Positions 10,420 through 22,547 of a stretch of 64,000 nt of DNA are shown piece after piece (within the stretch, counting starts at the first letter, position 1; every line of letters starts with the position of its first letter). Position numbers and translations under genes: made by a program. Below the pieces are notes generated by a model. It worked only from the letters and a program-made list of their open reading frames with translations, was not told the origin of the DNA and did no database searches. This DNA comes from Dendrocalamus latiflorus (lineage: Eukaryota > Streptophyta > Magnoliopsida > Poales > Poaceae): contig CM029640.1 in assembly GCA_017311315.1 (NCBI GenBank), forward strand, positions 28,945,917 to 29,009,916, given 5' to 3'.

Positions 10420-11616
10420 CTAAACCACGAACGACGATGCTATGAAGTCACGTGTGATGGTCATGAGGTCAGCGTTCGCGGCGTCAGGAAGGTCGGACGG
10501 GTGGTATGCGGGGGCTGCTATGTTGCTGGCAGGCCCCGCGCCAGACTCGGCGTCGATGATAAAGTTGTGCAACGCCATGCAAGCTGTAATGATTTTGCTT
10601 TGGTCGCGAACCTTGTAGTTCGGAATCTTGTGAAGAATGCGCCATTTGCCCTTGCACATGCCGAACGCACGCTCGATAACGTTGCGCAACTGCGAGTGAC
10701 GATGGTTGAAAGCCTCATGCATCCCGTGCGGTTCGGCACCATTTTGGAACCTGTCTAAATGGTACCGCGCGCTGCGGTACGGAGCTAGGTAACCCAACCG
10801 GTTAGCGTAACCGGAGTCCACAAGGTAGTATTTGTCTGCAACCAAAAATATTGGTTAGTACATGAGTCAGAAAGCATGCATTATTCGGATGTAAAACTGG
10901 CATACAACCTTGGGGGGATGTGGGAAGCGGTCACCGTACTTGTCCATTGTTTGTTGTAGGATCCGAGCGTCATGCGCCGACCCCTGCCATCCGACACACA
11001 CAAATGTGAAGCGACAGTCCAAGTCGCAAATGGCGAGCACGTTCTGACTAGTGAAGCCTTTTCTGTTGTAATATCGTCCCCTCTCCTTGTTTGGAACAAT
11101 GACTTCGATGTGAGTGCCATCAATAGCTCCTATGCAATTGTGAAAAGGCGAAAATCTAGGCAGTTGTAGCCGGGGGTGCACCGCCTGGTACGTCGGATCT
11201 AAAGGTGCGATGATGTCAGCCGCTAATGACACCAGACTTGTAAGGACATCATGGAACCTTGCGCTTATAGTTCCCGCTGAGTGCTCGAATCGGTTGGTAG
11301 CTTGGCGCTGCGATTGCGGGGATCCGCAAGTCCACAAAAACAAGCCTAGTGCTTCCTTCGAGCACATTTCCCGACCTGACCGAAGACCGTAATTTGCAAC
11401 GAGCCTATCATGCAACGCCTCAAAAAGATTTGGCTCCATCCTGAACATGTCGTGGCATCGCTGCCTGTTCGCTAGTTGTCCCGATACCCACTGCATTCCA
11501 GTAACTTTTGGCATGCTTGGTACCTGAACGGCCTCTTCGTCATCATCCGTATCGTCGTCGTAGTACATGGCAGCCGCTGCTAGCATATAGGGGAAAGCCA
11601 TGCCGTCGCCTGCCAT
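10420..11616 (-). CDS. PIF/Harbinger transposase (DDE superfamily), two exons
   Basis: This is the nuclease that cuts and re-inserts the element, working with the Myb-like partner encoded next to it. Exon 1 runs 11616-10909 and exon 2 10835-10420. The start at 11616 (MAGDGMAFPYM) lies just after a good splice acceptor. Catalytic blocks are visible: IGAIDGTHIEV (first D), GSAHDARIL (second D) and RNVIERAFG (E). Around them are WTCGSPQSQRQATNRF, YYLVDSGYANR and the C-terminal CMALHNFIID. The simplest GT-AG join (after CCCCCCAAG at 10909; acceptor before 10835) is one base out of phase. The adjacent run of six G on the plus strand (10912-10917) may have lost a base, or the intron may be spliced differently. 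Activity is therefore uncertain. Confidence 0.85.
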
Positions 11617-11724
11617 GACTGCACACACAGCAAAACCAGTTGTTAGAAATGGACATCAGCAAAACCAGCAAAACAATTTCGGCATCAGAAGCATCACATT
11701 GACATGACAAATAAGCAGACAGAC

Positions 11725-11840
11725 AGCAGCGCACGGCCAGCCAGCCAGCAGCGCACGGCCATCCAGCCAGCAGGCAGCATGCAGCGGCATCGCACGGCAT
11801 ACAGCAGCGCACGGCCAGCCAGCCAGCCAGTAGCGCTATG
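11725..11840. repeat. Short tandem repeats of CAGCCAGC / CAGCGCACGGC type
   Basis: Between the two Harbinger genes the motif CAGCGCACGGCCAGCCAG recurs three to four times with small changes. It is imperfect and probably a local expansion with no coding role. Confidence 0.55.
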
Positions 11841-12058
11841 CAAACAATCCGCAGTTCAATATATAAGTTCAATACATAAGCAGTTCAATACATGACATAA
11901 GGTAGCATAATTGTTCAATACATGCACATAAATGTTCCGCAACGACAACGCTCAACAATACGATTAAACACTCAACCGAAAACGCTCAACAATACGACTA
12001 AACACTCAACCGAAAATGCTCGACAATACGACTAAACACTCAACCGAAACCGTACTCC

Positions 12059-13085
12059 TCACATCTTATCTCGAAGTCGTTCCCAAGTACGCCTGATCCA
12101 GGCGAGGCGACCCTCATTCGTGGTCATGAAGGAGAAGCTGTGGCGGCACTGGGTATTCATGAAAAGCTGCGAAGTGTAGTAGTGCTCATCGCTTCCTTCG
12201 TGCGCACCTGCTTCTACCACCAGTATCATCAATTGATGGAAGTCTTGCCTTTCGGGGTCTAGCGTAGGGGATGTCACAGTCGTGCCAGAGCCTCGGCTTC
12301 CGGACCGCATACTCAGCTCTGCTTCATAAAGGTCAACCATGCGCTTCATAGTCACGTCACGTTCAGTGCGCTTACATGCGCTGCAAGGGGGCAACAGTGC
12401 AGGGCATGGCCGCTTGCTCCCGGAGGAACGCCCCGACGCACCGCTGCCATGGGTCTGGAACGGGGAAGGCCTGATGTTGCCAGGGGTCTGCAAAGGGGAA
12501 GGCATGCTGCTGCCAGGGGTCTGCAAAGGGGAAGGCATGCTGCTGCCCTCTCCTCCTGGGCTGTCGTCGAGGTCGTCGATGTCGACGTCGAGGTCATCCA
12601 CACCCGGCACGAATGCACACTCACTCGTGATGGTGGTGTTTCCGAACACAACTTCTAGGAGGGCCTCGTTAGTGTCGACAATGGACCTAAACTTCCTCAT
12701 CTCGGTCTTTCCCTGCAATGCATGATGTCATATGACAGGTGTAATGAGAGAAGAAGCGCACTTGAAAATCGATACTTACTCTACCCGCAGCTGCCCACCA
12801 GTCGTCACTCGCCTCAATGTTGCTTGTCGATGGATCGACCCCAAGGCCCGTGGCACGAAGTTTCAAACTTTTCCATTTGTTGTAATCACGAGAAAGTTGC
12901 TCCCATTTGTTCTTCATCTGTTTACTTGTGTACTGCAACCTAGTTCGTTCGGCAAATTTTCGGAGAAGGTTCTGCTTGCCCTGCGTGTTCAACCGTGAGA
13001 ACGGCCGGTTGTGTGCCTCCACCTCCTCCGCGCATACTTGCAGGAACACCTTCGTAATGTCATCGGTCCACAACGCAGGTGCCAT
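12059..13085 (-). CDS. Harbinger Myb/SANT-like DNA-binding protein, two exons
   Basis: This partner protein binds the transposon ends and helps the transposase reach DNA and the nucleus. Exon 1 (13085-12780) begins MAPALWTDDITKVFLQVCAEE and holds a trihelix Myb/SANT-like domain with spaced tryptophans (W6, KNKWEQL, YNKWKSL and DDWW). Exon 2 (12712-12059) continues in phase after a clean GTAAGT...GCAG intron. It carries VDTNEALLEVVFGN, an acidic stretch, three copies of a short PSPLQTPG-type repeat, a Ser/Gly-rich part and a C-terminal helix ending RTWERLRDKM. The start codon follows an acceptor-like TTGCCCGCAG, so a 5' non-coding exon is likely. No stops or frameshifts are seen; this reading frame looks intact. 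Confidence 0.82.
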
Positions 13086-14607
13086 CTGCGGGCAAGGCAA
13101 CTATCTCAGCCTCAAAAATGTATAAATTGTAACTCACCCGTACCATGTCAGGACCACACCTTTCTAATTTTGTTTGGCAAGGACCACACCTCCAGCCGCC
13201 GTAATACAATCCTAAACCGTACATCTACATGATGGTCAAAATTTAACCGTGCGAACGTAACGAAAAAACCATTGCTTTGTTTCAGCACTAAATACTCTAT
13301 TGGTCTGGCCGAATTTTACAAACATAGAGTGGGGCATATGTAGTCAAAACTACTGACAAGGTGGAAGTGAAGCGCTTTTCTTTTCTGGAGATGATGTTTA
13401 ATACGATAGCAACAATGTTGTGTTTAAGAGCTCAAATTACTCTAGTGGTCTTGTAAGGTCCATTTGTCTGCAGGAGAAAAGGTGAAGAACCACAAAGGAA
13501 TTCCAGAAAGTACAAATTGAAGAACATAAATGATAAGAACATAGGGCATAACCGATGTACATGCTTAGGTCCAAAGTAGAGATTGGAGTCAGCATAAGCT
13601 TGGTTTAAGAGTTTATTTTTAGTATGCATTATTGGAACATGATAGTATGTTAATCATCGAGCAGTTCTTCAGACATGTTGAAGGTATTTATGTGTATACA
13701 GTTGTGAAGTAGACACTTGAATGTGATTGAAGATTAGGTAAGAAAAAAAATCTACTTCTTTACATATGAGAGGACAACGACATAACATTATAGCCAAACT
13801 CATTCCTTCCTAGGAACATACTAAGGGGCACAAAGTGTACAAATATTACGGTATGTAGGTTTATTTGTCAGTAAACTATGCACCTGTTTGCAGGATGGTA
13901 GCAGATAACATATTCATTTCATTCTTTGCTTAGCTCATTTACAACAATTACAAGCAAAGTGATAGTGAGACAAGTCTGTATTGGTACAAGGAGTAGAGTT
14001 ACATATTCGGCAATGACCATACCTCCAGCCGCCGTTCGTTGCTGCACCGATGCGGGGGGGGGGGGGGGGAGCTCGGCCGGAGCTTCAAGCGTCGCCGCTT
14101 GTTCGTGACTGGACGCACGCCGGGCTGCGCGCTTGGGCCCTCCCGTCGTCGGAGGAGGCGGCGAAGGCGGCTCTTACTCCCAGGATGCACGGGGACGGCG
14201 ACGGGGACCTCGCACGGGGACGGGCCGTCGCCCTTCGGATCCGGCGCGGCACTAGGTCCCCGCGGATCTGCGTTCCCCGCCTCGGGAGCCCGCACCAGAG
14301 GGGCACGGCCACGGAGGAGGGACAGCTGGGGGGAGGGGCGACCTGGCCACCGGCGATTCGGTCGCCACGCCGGCCGACGGGGGGCGGATAGCCGGCACTC
14401 GCGGGTGGCGGCAAACGGGCAGGCGCATTCAGAGTTCGATTTGGGGGAGCATCGGTCTAACCCTAACGCCTCGTGCTTCATACTGCTTCCGTCGGTGGCT
14501 TCGCGTGGAGCGGTCGGCTTCGCCTGAAAGCTGCGGCTTGGGCTCAAATCACTGTAGCAGATTCAAAAAGCCTGCAGCCCGCAGCCACAGCCGAGTTGAT
14601 CGCAGCC
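13086..14607 (-). other. 5' portion of the Harbinger element, probable promoter and leader
   Basis: No convincing coding sequence is present. The 14,000-14,540 part is GC-rich with long open frames on both strands, which I read as composition rather than genes. It contains a run of about 15 G (near 14,051-14,065). The 13,130-13,990 part is AT-rich with no recognised feature. Confidence 0.5.
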
Positions 14608-15631
14608 CTAAGCTACTTGTAGATACATATATTACGTGTACATAGTACGCCGTGTAGCTGTTATCCTCACTAATCTTGTAGTCTTGTCATGACAAGTTTT
14701 GGCCATTGATTTGTACTGGCTGTAATAAGGTCCATTTCCCTCAAAATTTAGAGTTGCATCAAGTGCGCTGCTCTGTTCCCTTCCGTATGTGCGCCGTCCT
14801 TACTGGCAGCACTGGAACTTCATTTTTTTGCTCTCCTTTTGGTGCCGTATGGTTGGACTAAAATAAATTATTTTATGATTAAAATTGTATTAAAGCTGAC
14901 TGAAGTTACATTGTAGCCAATAATGATTTATTTGACATAACTAAATTTAAAAACAATTAAAAATATAAAAAAGAGGTTAGCATATCACAGATAACGCAAA
15001 CGAATACGGGGAAAAAGAACTGATAAAAAAGCTCAAAAAAGCTAAAAGTTAGAAAAAGACGAAATTTAGAAATAATGAAAAATAAGTTGGAAGCTAAAAA
15101 CTCAAGTTAAAAATAGCTGATAAAACTGTTGTTCATTTCTCTGCCCATTGTTCTTTGGCACCTGTACAAATAGCGAGAGAAAGAGCAGCGCGGTGCCGCC
15201 GCCGAAACCCGAAACGAACAAAACACCTTGTGCTTGCCATGATGCCACTCATGCATGAGCGGATGTGCCTCCTCTGCGGCAACGTTTAACACGAGCTATT
15301 TTGCTGGACACCGACTGGCACTGATAGCTGCAGCGTGTGCTTCTGCGATGCTGTGCTGCCCGCCTTGCTTTGCTTTTCCTCTGGATGATTGCTGCGTTGA
15401 CCGGTCAACCCTCGACGCATGGCGCGCGCCAGGGAGGCGTGCTGCGCTGACCAGCTTGGCGCTGAAAAGCATCGCTAGTCTTCGGTAGGCTGGAATGGAT
15501 GGATCCCCTCCATACAAAACCAGTCCTCTCTCATCTCGGGCAGTGCGTGCTCAAGCTCGACTTTTTTGTTGTCAGCTTTGGCTGCGAGAGACGGCTAGCT
15601 AGCTCAGCTGGGCGTTTATTGCCAGCTGACC
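14608..15631 (+). other. Probable former DGD1 3' flank and intergenic sequence
   Basis: From 14,608 the sequence looks like plant 3' UTR (TGTAGTCTTGTCATGAC, then TACTGGCTGTAATAAGG). That fits the MULE and Harbinger elements having been inserted into the region just after the DGD1 stop. An AT-rich MITE-like block follows (14,840-15,120), then about 500 bp of GC-richer sequence with no gene that I recognise. Confidence 0.4.
14840..15120. repeat. AT-rich MITE-like repeat
   Basis: This A/T-rich block has the reversed relatives of motifs in the 676-850 and 59,815-60,000 copies (CGAATACGGGGAAAAAGAAC, AAAAATATAAAAAAGAGGTTAG). Ends were not defined. Confidence 0.4.
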
Positions 15632-18600
15632 TGTAACAACCCACTTCGTTAATTAACCCTAATTAGCGAATTAGGACGTTAAATAGGATTAATTACATAA
15701 ATGATAATCTAAAAATACGAGGAAATTTAAACTTTTCTGCGTAACCGTATAAATTGAAACCAACGAGCGATAAACGGATACGTTATTACCGTAATTCCGT
15801 CAATGAGGACGCAGACCAAATTGTAACGACTAGAGCTAGATAAAATATACTTGCACGACAAATAAAAACTTTCAAGTCAATTAAAATATATATAACAGTC
15901 CGTAATACAATTGTGTAATTATTACAATTCTTGTACAACAAATCAGGTTACATTCATTAAGCTACAACTAAAACTGGCTTAAAGTAAATAAAGATATTAC
16001 AAATCTCTTTACATTAATAACGACAATACAAATTACTATAAGTTTACAAATTCCGGTCCTAATCAAATGACCGCCTCACAAACTTAGATAATTGCAACAC
16101 AATTGCCACATTAGAAACTACATTCGAGTAATACAACAATATTAAGAGAAAGCCGAATTACAATCTAGGCCATTTCATACATGAATCCGATTGTCGTCAA
16201 ATTGCCGATACACCGCTATTTACATATGAGCAAGCAATTAAATTATAAGACCGAAAAAGACCGAACAAAAGAATTAATCGAATTAGAGTAAAGTAAGCGT
16301 TGCCGTCAGAGCCCTAAGGATTAACTTCGGGCGGGGTAATCCGTTCACAGAGATACCTGACCGTCTGGGGGCCAGTCGGCACCTCTCATAACCATAAGCT
16401 CATCATACGGTATTATATATGTATACAAACCTGTTCTGAACTTAGGAATCCAAACAAGGCAAAGACCAGGATAGCACCAACCATTTCAGCCCAAACCCAC
16501 AACAGAGAAAACACCTGTCAAAGCCCTCACCATGCAAATATCAACCACAGTGAACCAGATAGCACCGGGCCAGAGCAGCGACGCCCAGGGAGCATCGACA
16601 GCCAACAAAGCCTCACGGGCAAGCCATCCAACCAAATATCCCACATTGCATACCAGTAGCCAAACCGAGAGAAAAGGGCAGAGAGTCAAGGAAAGGTAAG
16701 GTAGACTTTCCCCACCGCCAGCCAATCCCCAGACCATAGCGGCGTTTGTCACCGAGAGGAGCCGAAGGCCAGGGAGGTGAAGGCACGGCAAGCCGACGGG
16801 AGCAAGGCGACCGTGAAGGCAGCAGGGGAACCACAGCCCAGCAACCGCAAGCCAACGACCGCAACCAGCCCCAAACCCTAACCATTCTTGCAGCCACCGG
16901 CAAAGGTAAACCCACCAGATTTACATCAACATATCACATTCATCTAGAGTAGCAAGTATTGAACTAGAGACATTAAGCAATCACCCACATCGGGCCAACC
17001 CCAAAAATGTACCCCTGGGAGTAGTGAGCAGAGAGTAGGCTTACCGAAGAAGACGGCGGCTGCGGGTTTCCTCCGGCCAAGCCACTAGCTAGCTGCCACC
17101 AGTACTCCCCCGGCGTACGGCAACAGCTAACCGGCGGCGGACAGCCACGGTCACCCGCCTCCCAGCCTAACACCTTGAGCAAACAATTAGAACAACTCAA
17201 AAATAGCAACTAAAACAAATTAGTCATGAAATCAACCGTGGATCCGGTTGAACTAGAGGGAGGAGCGCCAGATCCGGGCCATAGGCCCCGGATCCGGCAG
17301 TAGCCGACCAGGCTAAGGGAGAGGGGCGGCGAGGAGAGGACAGCCGCCGTTGTCAGCGCCACGGGAAGCGGCGGCGCGCGGAGAAGGGGCGGCGGCGGCA
17401 GCCCAACTCCAACGGGCGCCGGGGCGCTGCGCCATGGGGAACGGCGGCGCGCGGTGAAGAAGCGCCGGAGGGAAGCCGCGGGAGGAAGAGCAGAGCGGCG
17501 ACGGCGGCGCGTGGGAGTTAAGAAGAGAGAGAGAGAGAGGGCCAGGCGAAGGGGCGCAGAAGGAGGAGACGGCTTCGGCCGGAAGGAGAAGAAAATGAGG
17601 GGGCGGCGGCCGAACCAAGAAAAGGGGTCGGGTGGAAGAAAAAGAAAGAGAAGGGAACGAAGAAAAAGAAGAGAGAAAAATAAAAGGAAATTATGGGAAA
17701 TTAGAAATGTGAAAGGCTAGATTTGCTAAAATTAGGAATATTCATCAACATGCAATATAACAAATTTGCGATAGCAAATTTAGCAAAGTTAAATAAATTT
17801 ACTATAGGTACTTAGGAACCGTGTAAATGAATAATAGTCACACCAACATAATAGACATCTGTTAAAAGCGAACTGAGAATTAATATGATCTTCGATGCCA
17901 GTGTAATACCTTAGGCTGTGAAATATATAGGTAATACTGAACTGAATACAAAAACATTGAGACATTAGAAATTCGACAAACACATTTAATAGGATTGATT
18001 TAATTAATTAAACCATCGCATCTCCGCGACACCATAGATTACGACAATCACCCAAAATATTTCTCAAGTCTGATAATAAATGTAATACCATTAATGGATT
18101 AAAACTAGTAAACAGGTATATTAAAATTTGAGTATCTTCGTTTAGACCATCCCAGGGAATATTTAAATAATCAATCGACGCTGTTACTAGCATTACATTA
18201 TTGAGATTCACTTCTGATCACTCTCAACGATTAGAATATTAATGGTAGTCCAATGATGTAAAATAGACATGTTGATTAAACTTGGATGTGTACGAAATAA
18301 AGTAAAGGACTGTTGTCTTAGACCATTTGGTTGCGAGTCTAAATACCCAGATAGTATATTTAAGCTCATCTAAGCAGTAGAAAACCATTAATTAGTAATT
18401 GCAATGATTAGAATGGATGACAACCAAAACCTAGCGTATACCGATTTAACCGATTCATTGCTAATTAAATCATACGGGATTATAACCAAATACCCAATTA
18501 ATCTAGATAGTATTAAATCAAATAATGGTCTTAGTAAATATTCTTAGTTGGGGAAAGATAAGTCAATTGATGCCGTAGGCTGAAAATTGCACGCATGCGA

Positions 18601-20839
18601 AGCAAATGATCATAATATCATTTAGATCATTATATTGCGCATTTAAATGCCAGCTAAATTTTTGTTAGTCGAATATAAACTATGGAAATCCACTAATAAC
18701 TATTCTAAATTGTTAGAATAAATTAGTAGCCATTAGAAGATTTAGAACTAGTCATGACGACTAGAATAACCTTACCAAATTAAAATAATACGCCATGACT
18801 CAAAAGTTGTGCCCGCCAATTAAACTGGGATATAGTAATTTAAATAGCATAAGCCGTAACAATCCGCAGCTAACTAAAATAAAACATGGCGACCGTACAA
18901 AGACGTTTTAGTATAATTCAATTGATAATTACTTAATAATTAATTTTATTGGTGTAGATAATTAATCATGCGCGTACTAGTTACGAGAAAGGACCGATAC
19001 CAAGGAAAAAGTTATTTACTTAAATAACCATAAGACTTATAAGTGAATTAGAGGTAAATAGATGCACATCTAGGAGAATTTAAACGGATATGATTGCATG
19101 CGCGAGGTCGACTAAGATTAATATTCACCAATAATTGTATGTGTATATATATTTAATCGTATCGCAATGGTAGATGGTCAGAAAGCAACAAAAGATTGAG
19201 TTTAACTTGTAAGTAAACAACCCAGTCTATGCTAGGAAAATAACGCCAAGTGACGAGTATAGAATACGAGTTAATTAGGGCTAAACCACGATCGGGTTAA
19301 GTTAAGCGGAGCCTCATCCTAGGAGCACCAGCACATCGACATATCACATATTATTATATTCTTGTAAATTAAGTCGTAGTTGACGTATTTAATTGCAGGC
19401 GACAATCCAAACTACGGGAGTGACTTCACCTGATCCTATGTGAATCCAAATCTATGGTTGAAATCCAGGCAAGCATTCCTTTGAACACCTCTGCAGAGTA
19501 TATTCGTAAAACAAGTATTTTGTATTAATCTAGTATCACTTGCATGAAAGAAATAAAAAGGGTTTTAAATCAAGCAATGGCTATATGTGAATGAAAAGGG
19601 TTAGTTGGCAACTGATGGAGCAGTTGGCCACTAAAGTTAAGTAAAAAGGTGGGCAGAGGTTGCCGGGATAGGAAATGAGTGGGCGAGGGCGGGACCTCTG
19701 CATATGAATAGAATATAAGGGACTACAAACTTCATCCGTATGGACAGACCGTACCAACTCGTATCAACCAACGTTCCGTTTTCACGGGCAGTCGGTACTC
19801 TAGTGAGGTGTTATATTCTCCACAGGAGTGATTATTTACGGGATAGACCCAAAGGAACCGGTGGAAGACCGGAGCGTAAGAACCCACAGGCGGGTTACGC
19901 ATGGGCGTTATATACTCGAGTCAGGGGGCTGGGGAAAGGTTGAATACCCTACCAGCCAATGGTTATGTCGTTTTCAGTGGGTCTGTGTGAGGGTGTTACA
20001 CCGCTCTGGGCTGCTGATTGTGAGTAACCGGGTGGGGATATAATTACTGAACTAGAGATAATTGTACTGTACTCTGGTCTGGGCGCCGCTTCAAAGGAAT
20101 TGCGGATAATCCCAAGGGCCAACACGATCAGAGTGATGATGGGTAAAGTGATACAAGCTTGCGCAATGCTATCAAAATCATGAATTCATGCCTGTCTCCG
20201 GGAAAGGAGAATTACAGAAACTTATGGGGGTTTTTGCTGTTCATGCGTATGTTCAGTAGTTTTCGAAATTAATAAATCGGACTTCTTTCAAAACCAACAA
20301 ACCTTATTTTCTATAAGTCATGGAAATGACAGGGATGATGAAAAAGCGTGTTAAAAATAAACACGAGACTGAAGAGAGGAATTGAGATTCCTACAAGTGG
20401 AAATGATGGGCATTTTATGCATTTTGTATTATAGCGCTTGCTGAGTACGTCTGTACTCACCGTTGCTATTATCTCCCCCTTTGCTTAGGAGCATGTCAAT
20501 TCAGGGGAGGGCTGAGATCAGGAGGAAACTACCTGGATGGAATACCATGGACTCAGATTACAGGGGGTACAAGGTGGACACTCCGTGTAGTCGTTCTTGA
20601 ATAGGAAGTAATTAGAATATTTTCTGTTTAAAAATGGTAATATTTAAGCCCTTGAGGCTTTGTAATAAATTTGCCCTGCGTGGCGATAATCTTGTAATAT
20701 CGTATTTTGTCTCTAATTATTGTTCTGCTGTAACACTCTGATGGCTTATTATTCGTTAGAGCGATGTTTTATCGGCTAAAACGAATAATAATCCGTTGAC
20801 TGGCGTTATTACCCCACGGTAATAATGCGGGTCATCACA
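15632..20839 (+). mobile_element. 5.2 kb solo-LTR-like element with perfect 5 bp target duplication
   Basis: It begins TGTAACAACCCAC and ends GGGTCATCACA (TG...CA, with the ends complementary over about 11 bases). It is flanked by TGACC on both sides (15627-15631 and 20840-20844). No gag, pol, primer site or second LTR is visible inside, so I read it as a solo LTR. Near the right end the CTTGCTGAGTACGTCTGTAC stretch is a signature common in LTRs of grass Gypsy elements. The GC-rich zone at 17,290-17,640 resembles a 5' leader. A length of 5.2 kb is large for an LTR, so a non-autonomous element without LTRs is the alternative. Confidence 0.65.
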
Positions 20840-20925
20840 TGACCGAAGTGACTGGTTGCTTCTTCTGTACCTGGAGCTCCTTAGCTTTTCCAAGCCAAGA
20901 TGTCCCCCCCCTAAGGAGAATATAT

Positions 20926-21336
20926 TGTTGAAAATAATCAAGCCGTTGCTAGGAAACTGGTTTTTCGGAAGACTGAAGACTGGGCATAGCGCAAGAAGCT
21001 TCAGCAATGCAGTTCCCTGGAAGTTCTTTGGAAGCACTCGGTCAGACTGAAGAAGGAGTCCAGATCCACATTCCCAGGAAGATTGGATCAAGTCAGTTGC
21101 GGCAGGAAATCAGTGGTACAGTTAAGGACTTGGTTAGCACTTTGTAAACTTTAAATAACCATGTAATGAGTTGTTTGCTTTAAACTGAGTCTCAGTTCCT
21201 AGAAGCATTCAGAATTTAGAAAAATCAGAGTTTAGCTCTGAAGAACCTCTCGCGTGTGTTTGCCGATACTTTGTATCTTTTCCTGTGTGCGTCCACATTA
21301 CGTTTTCTCTGCAGATTTGAGTGTCCTGATCTAACA
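20926..21336 (+). repeat. 5' LTR of gag-only copia element
   Basis: This 411 bp repeat matches 22548-22958 almost base for base (differences include GGGCATAGCGC versus GGGCACAGTGC), which indicates a young insertion. Confidence 0.9.
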
Positions 21337-21338
21337 TT

Positions 21339-21351
21339 TGGTATCAGAGCC
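21339..21351 (+). promoter_or_regulatory. Primer-binding site (tRNA-Met)
   Basis: TGGTATCAGAGCC lies two bases after the 5' LTR end and is complementary to the 3' end of initiator methionine tRNA. It is the start point for minus-strand DNA synthesis. Confidence 0.9.
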
Positions 21352-21374
21352 GAGGTTGAGTTCTTGAGCGGTGT

Positions 21375-22235
21375 ATGCCCAAGTACTTGCGGCTTGAGAA
21401 GATGTCGATCGTTGAGGCGGCGCCAGCGGCAAGCAAGGAGGGAGGGATGTCTCTCCAGTACCCGGTGTTGAACAAGACGAACTACACAGCTTGGGCAACG
21501 AGGATAAGATTCCTCATGAAGGCGCAAGGCGTGTGGGAAGCAATTGAGCCCACGCGGAATGCTGCTGTTGATGAGAAGAAAGAAGAAAAGGCCATGGCTA
21601 TCATCTCCCAGGCGTTGAGCGATGTGACACTCATGCAGGTTGCAGCCAAGAACACTGCCTTGGAGGTGTGGACAGCTCTCCGCACCATGCACATGGGGGC
21701 TGATCGAGCCAAGGAAGCGAAGATCCAGACGCTACGCTGGGAGTTTAAAAATCTTAGCATGGGCAATACGGAATCGGTGGACGATTTCGCAACGAAGGTA
21801 ACATTGCTTGTTGGCCAGATGCAGGCACTTGGAGAGAAGATAGAAGAGAAGAATGCCGTCAAGAGGTTTCTGCGAGCCGTCTCCGACAAGTTCATCCATA
21901 TTGCGACGACGATCGAGTATTTTGGCGACGTCAACAACATAGCTCTTGAGGAGGTCGTTGGCTCCCTCAAGGCGTATGAGGAGCGCACCCAGCACCATCA
22001 TCGCAGCAACGGGGATGAAGAGCATCTCCTTCTCACGAAAGCCCAGTGGGAAGCTTGATCATCAAGACAAGGCGGTGGTCGCGATTCCAAGACGAAGCGC
22101 GACAAGTGCCACATCAAGTGTTTCAACTGCAGTGACTACGGGCACTATGCATCCGAGTGCCGCAAGCCAAAGCGTGACCGTGGGGATCAGGTGAACCTCA
22201 TGTGTGCACAGGAAGATGAACCGGCTTTACTTTAG
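21375..22235 (+). pseudogene. Copia gag (capsid plus zinc knuckle) with one in-frame stop
   Basis: The protein would form the virus-like particle and bind element RNA. The frame begins MPKYLRLEKMSIVEAAPAAS (a second Met at 21402 is an alternative start). The copia-type gag block follows: YPVLNKTNYTAWATRIRFLM, VWTALRTMHMGADRAKEAKI, VTLLVGQMQALGEKI and KRFLRAVSDKF. A TGA at 22056-22058 interrupts it. The same frame continues with a CX2CX4HX4C zinc knuckle (CFNCSDYGHYASEC, near 22,120) and ends at TAG 22233-22235 after CAQEDEPALL. That tail is where protease would normally begin, so pol has been deleted. One base change would account for the internal stop. Confidence 0.85.
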
Positions 22236-22547
22236 TTGAGTCTAGAGTAGAAGGAATGTTAGCAAATAATCTAGACTTAGTTCTTTTGATTTAGTATATT
22301 TGCATGTGTGTATGGTGCAACAGGTGGTGTGCCTGAGATTGTACCAAGTAGTATCGCACGGAGTTATTCTAGGTGCAGGAGAACCGGAGAGTCCGGAGTA
22401 GCGGGGAGCCACTTGAACCTGCGGATTGATCCTAGATAATAGGTGCAGAAAATAATTACCGATGGCAAGTAGCCAGGATGGTCGGGTCATCAGTCATGAG
22501 TTACATGTAATAGGAGTGAAAGATTTGGCATAGCAAAGTCTTGAGAT

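Larger units (their letters stand above)
10137..14607 (-). mobile_element. PIF/Harbinger transposon with transposase and Myb/SANT genes
   Basis: The 4,471 bp element starts GGCCCCGATCGGTTGG and ends AACTCGGCTG in inverted sense (imperfect inverted ends GGC..CGATC...GGCTG). It is flanked by CTA on both sides (10134-10136 and 14608-14610), a 3 bp target duplication. Copies of CTGAAAGCTG and CACTGTAGC recur at both ends. Both genes of the class are present on the minus strand, in the order Myb/SANT protein then transposase. It directly abuts the 3' end of the long-TIR MULE. Confidence 0.85.

Noticed and set aside
13999..14547. 182-codon minus-strand frame at the 5' end of the Harbinger element
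   Set aside because: Both strands are open and the translation is Pro/Arg-rich; a non-coding leader is more likely, because the Myb gene start follows a splice acceptor.
17313..17720. Arg/Lys-rich and Pro/Ala-rich frames on both strands
   Set aside because: They result from a purine-rich, GC-rich leader-like zone of the solo LTR; no domain, low complexity.
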